Made by a program: the position numbers and the translations under genes
Notes under the pieces: generated by a model
What the model saw: only the letters and a program-made list of their open reading frames with translations
What the model was told of the DNA's origin: nothing
Database searches by the model: none
In this document: piece by piece, positions 57,400-64,000 of the stretch
Numbering within the stretch: position 1 is the stretch's first letter
How the letters are laid out: the number at the start of each line of letters is the position of its first letter
NCBI RefSeq assembly: GCF_040096075.1
Contig: NZ_JBBMFJ010000014.1
Location: 1-64,000 of the forward strand
Direction: 5' to 3'
Length of the DNA: 64,000 nt
Origin: Brotaphodocola faecis
GTDB taxonomy: Bacteria; Bacillota; Clostridia; Lachnospirales; Lachnospiraceae

Positions 57400-60300
57400 T
57401 TACTTTCTCTGGTTTGCGTAAAATGCCTCGATCTGCGCCTGTTCACTGCTTAAGCCCTTCTCTTCCATCTGCACGATGGTGTTCATCATGCGGCGGTAGT
57501 CATGAGGCATTACCTTCTTGAATTTCGGCAGGTACTCGCCAAAGTGATCCAGAATCTCTTTTCCGCGGGCAGAACCGGTGTATGCCACATGGTCCTGAAT
57601 CATCCCCTTTAACTCCTGAACGTCGTACTTGTTCGTTACCTCTTCCAGGGAAACCAGTTCCTTGTTCAGGCGCTTGTACAGATCACGTTTCTCATCCAGC
57701 ACGTAAGCGATACCACCGCTCATGCCGGCCGCAAAGTTCTTTCCGGTTGTGCCAAGGACTACGACACGGCCTCCGGTCATGTACTCACATCCATGGTCGC
57801 CCACGCCCTCAACAACAGCCGTTGCGCCGGAGTTGCGGACACAGAAACGCTCGCCTGCCACACCGTTGATGTAAGCCTTGCCGCTGGTTGCACCGTACAG
57901 GGCAACGTTACCAATGACAATGTTATCTTCTGCCTTAAACTTCACATTCTTCGGCGGATATACAATCAGCTTGCCGCCGGATAAGCCTTTGCCGAAGTAG
58001 TCGTTGCTGTCGCCGCAAAGCTCCAGAGTCAGGCCCTTCGGGATAAACGCGCCAAAGCTCTGGCCGCCGCTTCCGTTGCACTGAATGGCGAAGGTATCCT
58101 CCGGCAGTCCATCCGGATACTGTCTGGTAATTTCGGATCCGAAGATGGTTCCCAGCGTACGGTCCACGTTGGAGACATCCACCTTCAGGCTCTTCTTCTG
58201 GCCCTTATTCAGCGCGGTCTTCAACTGTTTTAAGAATACCTGCTCGTCGATGGTCTGATCCAGCTTGAAGTCATATTCCAGTTTATCATGGTATCCGCGG
58301 AAACGCATGCCCTCGTACGGATTTCCAAGGATGTTGCTTAAATCCACCTTATTCGCGCGCTCAGACGGAATGTGCTCTTTCTTCTTTAAGAACTCGGTAC
58401 GTCCCACCAGTTCATCTACGGTACGCACACCAAGCTTTGCCATATATTCACGCAGCTCCTGTGCTACGAAATGCATGAAGTTTACCACATACTCCGGTTT
58501 GCCCTTGAAACGTTTTCTCAGTTCCGGATTCTGGGTCGCGATGCCCACCGGACAGGTATCCAGATTGCAGACACGCATCATGACACAGCCCATGGTAACA
58601 AGCGGAGCGGTTGCGAAACCAAACTCCTCGGCACCCAGGATGCAGGCGATGGCCACATCACGGCCGGTCATCAGCTTACCGTCGGTCTCCAGGATGACTT
58701 TATCACGCAGGCCGTTCATGATCAGGGTCTGATGTGCCTCTGCCACGCCGAGCTCCCACGGAAGTCCCGCATTGTAAATGGAGTTTCTCGGCGCCGCGCC
58801 GGTACCACCGTCAAAGCCGGATACCAGGATCACCTGCGCGCCTGCCTTTGCAACACCGGCCGCTACGGTTCCCACACCTGCTTCCGATACCAGCTTCACA
58901 GAGATTCTTGCTCTGGTGTTGGAGTTTTTCAAATCGTAAATTAACTGTGCCAGATCCTCGATGGAGTAGATGTCATGGTGCGGCGGCGGGGAAATCAGGC
59001 CGACACCGGTGGTGGAATGACGGGTCTTTGCCACCCACGGATATACCTTTCCGCCCGGAAGCTGTCCGCCCTCACCAGGCTTTGCGCCCTGGGCCATCTT
59101 GATCTGGATCTCCTGGGCACTTACCAGATAGCGGGAGGTAACGCCGAAACGTCCGGATGCCACCTGCTTGATGGCAGAACAGCGGTTGTTGTTCTTCGGT
59201 CCCGGAACCAGACGCTCCAGGCTCTCACCGCCCTCACCGGTGTTGGACTTGCCGCCCAGACGGTTCATGGCAATGGCCAGAGTCTCATGGGCTTCCTGGG
59301 AAATGGAGCCGTAAGACATGGCACCGGTCTTAAAACGTTTTACAATGGAATCCACGCTCTCGACCTCGTCGATCGGAATGCCGCCGTTTTCATCGAAGTT
59401 AAAGTCAATGAGGCTTCGCAGGTTGATGGTCTGCTCTTCCTCGTTCAGCACATGGCTGTACTCTTTAAAGATCTCATAATTTCCGGTCCACGCAGCCTGC
59501 TGCAACAGGTGAATGGTACGCGGATTATACAGATGCTCTTCCTGGCCGGAGCGCTCCTTGTGGCTTCCCACGCTCTCCAGGGTCAGGTCTACATCCAGGC
59601 CCAGCGGGTCGAATGCGGTGGAGTGCAGCACATCCACATCGTTTGCGATGTCTTCCAGGGTAATACCGCCCACACGGCTGACCGTGTTGGTAAAGTACTT
59701 GTCGATGACCTCTTTGGAGATACCGATGGCCTCGAAGATCTGGGCGCCCTGGTAGGACTGGATGGTGGAAATGCCCATCTTGGACGCAATCTTGACAATG
59801 CCATGAAGGACTGCGGAGTTGTAATCATTGACTGCTGCATAGTAATCCTTATCTAACATCTTGGACTCAATCAGGTAATGTACGGACTCCTGGGCCAGAT
59901 ACGGGTTGATGGCGCTGGCACCAAAACCTAACAGGGTTGCAAAATGGTGAACCTCTCTCGGCTCGCCGCTCTCCAGAATCAGTGCCATGGAGGTACGTTT
60001 CTTGGTCTTTACCAGATGCTGCTGCAGGGCAGATACGGCCAACAGGGACGGAATCGGCACATGGTTCTCATCAATGTCACGGTCAGACAGGATGATGATG
60101 TTCACGCCGTCACGGTGGGCACGGTCCACCTCCAGGAACAGGCGGTCAATGGCCTTGGCCAGAGAAGTATTCTTATAGTAGGTGATCGGGATTACCTCTA
60201 CCTTGAATCCCGGTTTCTTCATATATTTAATCTTTAAGAGATCGGTGCAGGTCAGGATTGGGTTATCTACCTTTAAGATGTGGCAGTTCTCCGGAGCCTC

Positions 60301-61983
60301 CTCCAGCACGTTGCCCTCCTCACCGACGTAAACGGTGGTGGAGGTTACGATTTCCTCACGGATCGCATCGATCGGCGGGTTGGTTACCTGGGCGAAGAGC
60401 TGTTTAAAATAGTTGAACAGCGGCTGGTGCTTCTTGGAAAGTACAGCCAACGGACTATCCGCACCCATGGCGGAAACTGCCTCGGCACCGTTTAATGCCA
60501 TCGGAAGGATCATGGTCTTATACTGCTCGTAGGTGTAACCATAAGTCTTCTGAAGCTGCGCGCGCTGCTTCTTTGTCAGCTCCGGCACGCCCTTGTTCGG
60601 AATCGGAAGGTCTTTGAGTTCTACCATCTGGGAATCCAGCCACTCGCCGTAGGGCTGACGGGACGCATAGCGGAGCTTTAATTCCTCATCTCCCACCAGT
60701 TCGCCCTTCACGGTATCAATGAGAAGCATCTTGCCAGGTCTTAAGCGCTCCTTCTTTACTACATGCGACTGGTCGATATCGATTGCGCCAACCTCGGAAG
60801 CCAGGATTACCTGATCATCATCGGTGATGTAGTAACGGGACGGACGCAGGCCGTTGCGGTCGAGAACCGCGCCCATCACATCGCCATCGCTGAATACAAT
60901 GGATGCCGGGCCATCCCACGGCTCCATCATGGTTGCGTAGTAGCGGTAAAAATCCTTGACCTCCTGCGGCATGAACCGGTCATGCTGCCACGGAGCCGGG
61001 ATCAGGATCATCACGGCCATCGGAAGCTCCATGCCGCTCATGACCATGAACTCCAGCGCGTTGTCTAACATGGCGGAGTCGGAACCCTCCTGGCTGATGA
61101 TCGGCAGAACCTTGTACATGTCGGATTTGAAGAACTTCGTCTCCATGTTCTCCTCCCGGGCCATCATCTTGTCCACGTTGCCACGGATGGTGTTGATCTC
61201 ACCGTTATGTACGATGATGCGGTTCGGATGGGCACGCATCCAGCTCGGGTTGGTATTGGTGCTGAAGCGGGAATGCACGGTTGCGATGGCGGACTCGTAA
61301 TCCGGATCCTGCAGATCCTCAAAGAACTGACGCAGCTCTTTTACGAGGAACATACCCTTGTATACAATGGTACGGCTGCTCATGGATACCACATAGGTAT
61401 CGTCGTTGCTCTGTTCGAATACACGGCGTGCCACATACAGGCGGCGGTCAAAGTCCAGTCCTTTTTTCACCTCTGCCGGCTTTCCGATGAAGCCCTGCAT
61501 AATGTATGGCATTTTTTCCACAGCCTTGTCACCGATCTTCTCCGGGTGGGTCGGAAGGGTTCTCCATCCAAGGAACTTCAATCCCTCTTTCTGGACTATA
61601 ACCTCCAGCATCTTTTTCGCCTGGTTTCTGGCAAGCTCATCCTGGGGGAAGAAGAACATGCCGACACCGTACTCCCGGGCCTCACCAAGATCAATGCCCA
61701 GCGGCTTTGTCACTTTCTTAAAGAATTTGTGGGAGATCTGCAACATAATGCCGACACCGTCTCCGGTCTTTCCCTCCGCGTCCTTACCGGCGCGGTGCTC
61801 CAGATTTTCCACAATGTGGAGAGCCTGCTCTACGGTACGGTGGCTCGGAACGCCCTTGATATTGGCTACGGCGCCGATACCACAGTTGTCATGCTCAAAG
61901 CTCGGATCATAAAGGCCCGGAACTTTTGTCTGGGAAGCAAATGTGTTTGGGGATTTTGTTAAGGTTCTCTGATCGCTGTCCAT
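57400..61983 (-). CDS. gltB: Glutamate synthase (NADPH) large subunit
   Basis: The protein is 1527 aa, the normal length. A short propeptide of about 33 residues precedes the catalytic Cys in DNCGIGAVANIKG. The glutaminase domain, the central domain, the FMN-binding synthase domain (GGKSNTGEGGESLERL, VSGFDGGTGAAPRNS), the 3Fe-4S Cys set (VCNLDTCPVGIATQNPELR) and the C-terminal beta-helix (GALYGATSGKAYINGVAGERF) are in order. It makes two glutamates from glutamine and 2-oxoglutarate. A leader terminator precedes it. Confidence 0.96.
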   Translation of the reverse strand: MDSDQRTLTKSPNTFASQTKVPGLYDPSFEHDNCGIGAVANIKGVPSHRTVEQALHIVENLEHRAGKDAEGKTGDGVGIMLQISHKFFKKVTKPLGIDLGEAREYGVGMFFFPQDELARNQAKKMLEVIVQKEGLKFLGWRTLPTHPEKIGDKAVEKMPYIMQGFIGKPAEVKKGLDFDRRLYVARRVFEQSNDDTYVVSMSSRTIVYKGMFLVKELRQFFEDLQDPDYESAIATVHSRFSTNTNPSWMRAHPNRIIVHNGEINTIRGNVDKMMAREENMETKFFKSDMYKVLPIISQEGSDSAMLDNALEFMVMSGMELPMAVMILIPAPWQHDRFMPQEVKDFYRYYATMMEPWDGPASIVFSDGDVMGAVLDRNGLRPSRYYITDDDQVILASEVGAIDIDQSHVVKKERLRPGKMLLIDTVKGELVGDEELKLRYASRQPYGEWLDSQMVELKDLPIPNKGVPELTKKQRAQLQKTYGYTYEQYKTMILPMALNGAEAVSAMGADSPLAVLSKKHQPLFNYFKQLFAQVTNPPIDAIREEIVTSTTVYVGEEGNVLEEAPENCHILKVDNPILTCTDLLKIKYMKKPGFKVEVIPITYYKNTSLAKAIDRLFLEVDRAHRDGVNIIILSDRDIDENHVPIPSLLAVSALQQHLVKTKKRTSMALILESGEPREVHHFATLLGFGASAINPYLAQESVHYLIESKMLDKDYYAAVNDYNSAVLHGIVKIASKMGISTIQSYQGAQIFEAIGISKEVIDKYFTNTVSRVGGITLEDIANDVDVLHSTAFDPLGLDVDLTLESVGSHKERSGQEEHLYNPRTIHLLQQAAWTGNYEIFKEYSHVLNEEEQTINLRSLIDFNFDENGGIPIDEVESVDSIVKRFKTGAMSYGSISQEAHETLAIAMNRLGGKSNTGEGGESLERLVPGPKNNNRCSAIKQVASGRFGVTSRYLVSAQEIQIKMAQGAKPGEGGQLPGGKVYPWVAKTRHSTTGVGLISPPPHHDIYSIEDLAQLIYDLKNSNTRARISVKLVSEAGVGTVAAGVAKAGAQVILVSGFDGGTGAAPRNSIYNAGLPWELGVAEAHQTLIMNGLRDKVILETDGKLMTGRDVAIACILGAEEFGFATAPLVTMGCVMMRVCNLDTCPVGIATQNPELRKRFKGKPEYVVNFMHFVAQELREYMAKLGVRTVDELVGRTEFLKKKEHIPSERANKVDLSNILGNPYEGMRFRGYHDKLEYDFKLDQTIDEQVFLKQLKTALNKGQKKSLKVDVSNVDRTLGTIFGSEITRQYPDGLPEDTFAIQCNGSGGQSFGAFIPKGLTLELCGDSNDYFGKGLSGGKLIVYPPKNVKFKAEDNIVIGNVALYGATSGKAYINGVAGERFCVRNSGATAVVEGVGDHGCEYMTGGRVVVLGTTGKNFAAGMSGGIAYVLDEKRDLYKRLNKELVSLEEVTNKYDVQELKGMIQDHVAYTGSARGKEILDHFGEYLPKFKKVMPHDYRRMMNTIVQMEEKGLSSEQAQIEAFYANQRK

Positions 61984-62011
61984 AAATCATTTCCTTTCTA
62001 ATGAAATAAAA

Positions 62012-62046
62012 AGGGCACGAAAATTCGTAATGAATTTTCGCGCCCT
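62012..62046 (-). terminator. Leader terminator upstream of gltB
   Basis: On the minus strand AGGGCGCGAAAATTC pairs with GAATTTTCGTGCCCT and is followed by TTTTATTT. It lies between the gltB promoter and its ribosome site, so it is placed to attenuate gltBD. Confidence 0.75.
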
Positions 62047-62074
62047 CGCGATTTCCTTGTGTAATCTTTCCTGC

Positions 62075-62103
62075 ATAATACTACACATTTTCTCATTTGT
62101 AAA
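62075..62103 (-). promoter_or_regulatory. Sigma-A type promoter of gltBD
   Basis: On the minus strand TTTACA (62098-62103) and TATTAT (62075-62080) are separated by 17 bp. The predicted transcript would start about 30 bp before the leader terminator. Confidence 0.7.
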
Positions 62104-62190
62104 TCCTTTTTTGGAAGTTAAATTGTCCGTTTATTTATTTTCTTTTGTTTTTCACGAAAAAAAACAGGATTTTCATGCTTTTTTGCATAG

Positions 62191-62234
62191 AAAAAAGGTA
62201 CTTCCCGGAACATTCTTCCGCAAAGTACCTTTTC
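62191..62234 (-). terminator. Terminator of the HPr-like gene
   Basis: On the minus strand AAAAGGTACTT and CGGAA pair with TTCCG and AAGTACCTTTT, and a T-run follows. Confidence 0.85.
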
Positions 62235-62270
62235 TTTCATTCTGTCTGCCTGTATCTGCTCAAAGAAGAC

Positions 62271-62537
62271 TTACATTTCACCAAGACCGCTCTCGATTGC
62301 CTTGCTTACGGTCTCCATAGCTGCTGCTTCGTCCTCGCCATCGCAGATCAGGGTAATCTCGGTTCCGGATTTGATGCCTGCTGCCATTACGTTTAATACA
62401 CTCTTTGCAATGATTCTCTTCTCACCGCACTCGATGATAACATCACATTTGAATTTCATAGCAGTCTGAGATAAAACGCCTGCCGGTCTTAAATGGAGCC
62501 CGGACGGATTTACAACTTTTAAATTCTTACTAAGCAT
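62271..62537 (-). CDS. HPr-family phosphocarrier protein
   Basis: The protein is 88 aa, the HPr length. The phospho-His is in NPSGLHLRPAGVLSQ. The regulatory Ser region reads AKSVLNVMAAGIKSG, so Ser is present but the following residues differ from classical HPr. It may be the general PTS carrier or a variant used in regulation. It is a monocistronic gene between gltBD and queH. Confidence 0.88.
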   Translation of the reverse strand: MLSKNLKVVNPSGLHLRPAGVLSQTAMKFKCDVIIECGEKRIIAKSVLNVMAAGIKSGTEITLICDGEDEAAAMETVSKAIESGLGEM

Positions 62538-62601
62538 AGTTCACGTCTCCTTTAGAATTGATTTCAATCTCTTTAAATTTTATTACAAATCACGACAAGT
62601 G

Positions 62602-63270
62602 TCAAGATTCTTCCAGAATCTGCCTATCCTCTTTTTGGGAATTGTGGAGCCGTTCTTCAGCCTCGCGTTTTGAGAAAACACAGCCGCAATAATTCTGCCG
62701 GTACAGCCCGTACTGCGCAGACAATTCCACCGACCGCTTATAGCCGTTTTTCTTTTTAAAATCGGACGGCAGATGCTCTACTTTATAAATTTCAGAGAGT
62801 TCTTCCCCGATTTCATTCAGCTTCTGGGCGTTTTTTAAAGGACTGATGGTAAGAGTGGTGGCAAAGTAATCAAATCCGCCCTCTGCCGCCATTTTCGCCG
62901 CCTCTTCCAGGCGCAGGCGAAAGCACTGAAAGCAGCGCTCGCCGCCCTCCGGAACCATCTCAAGCCCACGGCTTACCGCGTAAAAGCGCTCCGGCTCATA
63001 GGCTCCCACCACCAGATGAATGGGATGCTTCGCAGGCAGCTCCTGAATGAGATGCTTCTGCTCTGCCGCCCGTTTTTCATACTCCTCTGCCGGAGAAATA
63101 TTGGGATTATAGTAAAATACCGTAATCTCAAAATAATCGGATAAATACTCCAGCACATAACTGCTGCACGGCGCGCAGCAACTATGCAACAAGAGCCGGG
63201 GGACCCGACTCTTGCTCTCATTTTCTTTTATGACTGTTTCCAGCTCACGCTGATAATTTCTGCGGTTCAT
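62602..63270 (-). CDS. queH: Epoxyqueuosine reductase QueH
   Basis: The protein is 222 aa. It has the Cys pairs LLHSCCAPCSSYVLEYL and CFQCFRLRLEEAA, plus YNPNISPAEEY and FATTLTISPLKNAQ. These mark QueH (DUF208), which carries out the last step of queuosine synthesis in tRNA. It lies 11 bp downstream of the primary sigma factor gene. Confidence 0.9.
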   Translation of the reverse strand: MNRRNYQRELETVIKENESKSRVPRLLLHSCCAPCSSYVLEYLSDYFEITVFYYNPNISPAEEYEKRAAEQKHLIQELPAKHPIHLVVGAYEPERFYAVSRGLEMVPEGGERCFQCFRLRLEEAAKMAAEGGFDYFATTLTISPLKNAQKLNEIGEELSEIYKVEHLPSDFKKKNGYKRSVELSAQYGLYRQNYCGCVFSKREAEERLHNSQKEDRQILEES

Positions 63271-63281
63271 GCTCTCTCCCT

Positions 63282-64000
63282 TTACAGGAAATCACGGATG
63301 CGTTTGCTCCGCACCGGATTACGCAGCTTTCTGAGCGCCTTCGCCTCGATCTGGCGGATACGCTCACGGGTAACGTTGAACTCTTTGCCCACTTCTTCCA
63401 GAGTGCGCGGATGGCCGTCTTTTAAACCGAAACGCAGTTCGATAACCTGACGCTCACGCTCCTTTAAGTCTTTCAGAAGGGAATCGATATGCTCTCTTAA
63501 CATAACGTTCTCTACGTTGCCCTCCGGAGTCACCACGTTGCTGTCTGCCACGAAATCACCCAGATTGGAATCATCTTCCTCACCGATCGGGGTTTCCAGA
63601 GAAGCTGGTTCTCTGGCAATCTGCATGATCTCCATAACCTTGTCTTCTGACATCTCAAGAGCATCGGCAAGCTCTGTCACGGACGGCTCATAGCCCAGCT
63701 CCAGAGTCAGCTTACGCTGCATCTTGGACATCTTGTTGATGGTCTCAACCATATGCACCGGTACACGGATTGTACGTGCCTGGTCCGCAAGCGCACGGGT
63801 AACAGACTGTCTGATCCACCAAGTCGCATATGTACTCAGCTTATATCCTTTTGTATAGTCAAACTTCTCTACACCTTTGATGAGGCCCAGGTTTCCCTCC
63901 TGAACCAGGTCAAGAAAGCTCATGCCGCGGCCGGTGTAACGCTTTGCGATACTGACTACCAGACGGAGGTTTGCTTCGATCAGGCGCTCTTTGGCGTATT
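63282..64000 (-). CDS. rpoD: Primary RNA polymerase sigma factor (3' part, runs off the window)
   Basis: The visible 239 codons contain region 2 (ERLIEANLRLVVSIAKRYTGRGMSFLDLVQEGNLGLIKGVEKFDYTKGYKLSTYATWWIRQSVTRAL), region 3 and region 4 (LGLKDGHPRTLEEVGKEFNVTRERIRQIEAKALRKL-type sequence). This is the housekeeping SigA/RpoD. The 5' end is outside the window; the frame is open to position 64000. Confidence 0.95.
   Translation of the reverse strand, partial: YAKERLIEANLRLVVSIAKRYTGRGMSFLDLVQEGNLGLIKGVEKFDYTKGYKLSTYATWWIRQSVTRALADQARTIRVPVHMVETINKMSKMQRKLTLELGYEPSVTELADALEMSEDKVMEIMQIAREPASLETPIGEEDDSNLGDFVADSNVVTPEGNVENVMLREHIDSLLKDLKERERQVIELRFGLKDGHPRTLEEVGKEFNVTRERIRQIEAKALRKLRNPVRSKRIRDFL

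Noticed and set aside
58471..61962. Several plus-strand frames opposite gltB.
   Set aside because: They mirror the codon bias of gltB and show no domain or ribosome site.

Overview
The window looks like a chromosome segment of a spore-forming anaerobic Firmicute of the Lachnospiraceae type. The reasons are moderate GC, GGAGG-type ribosome sites, families such as DUF4364, DUF4860, DUF5716 and DUF5717, a [FeFe]-hydrogenase maturation cluster, and a sporulation sigma factor. Every product name rests on motifs read by eye in the translations; no database was searched.

The main discovery is a sigK intervening (skin-like) element of about 18.05 kb. The 3' half of sigK lies at 20056-20419 and the 5' half at 38474-38748, both on the minus strand. 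Joining them at a shared 5-bp core (AAATG) gives one open frame of 213 codons including stop. A large serine recombinase of SpoIVCA type abuts the 3' half, and its stop codon is formed by the attachment core. The two inner ends would form a near-perfect palindromic attP on the excised circle. The rebuilt SigK has no obvious pro-sequence, so excision may be the main control on SigK, as in Clostridioides difficile. No phage genes are visible inside. The element carries metabolic cargo: a branched-chain amino-acid ABC transporter (livJHMGF), and a group made of a fructokinase, a mannose-6-phosphate isomerase, a YesM/YesN-type two-component system and an AfuABC-type transporter with two binding proteins. 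I read the second group as a hexose-phosphate sensing and uptake module.

Left flank (1-20 kb): an HD-GYP protein, a DUF4397 protein, a type IV pilus or pseudopilus cluster (pilT, small pilin-like genes, gspF/pilC), a transglutaminase-like lipoprotein, the rlmB-mrnC-cysS-ispF housekeeping group, a lipid kinase, a PAP2 protein, tRNA-Met and tRNA-Val, an uncharacterised TPR/DUF5716/DUF5717 trio, a DUF4364 regulator and galE.

Right flank (38.7-64 kb): a truncated lipoprotein gene, a metallo-beta-lactamase-fold hydrolase, an NhaC-type antiporter, hydrogenase maturation genes (TM1266-type regulator, hydE, hydG, hydF) behind a structured leader with a terminator, hflC/hflK, a MacAB-like export operon with an SLH protein, tRNA-Asp next to decayed genes, gltD/gltB behind a leader terminator, an HPr-like protein, queH and the 3' part of the primary sigma factor gene.

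Two families of short structured repeats are dispersed through the window. Family 1 is about 135 bp, with three complete copies, one copy cut by the window edge and two fragments. Family 2 is about 170 bp with two copies. Both show paired base changes that preserve stems. Two same-orientation family 1 copies bracket the afu transporter genes inside the skin element.
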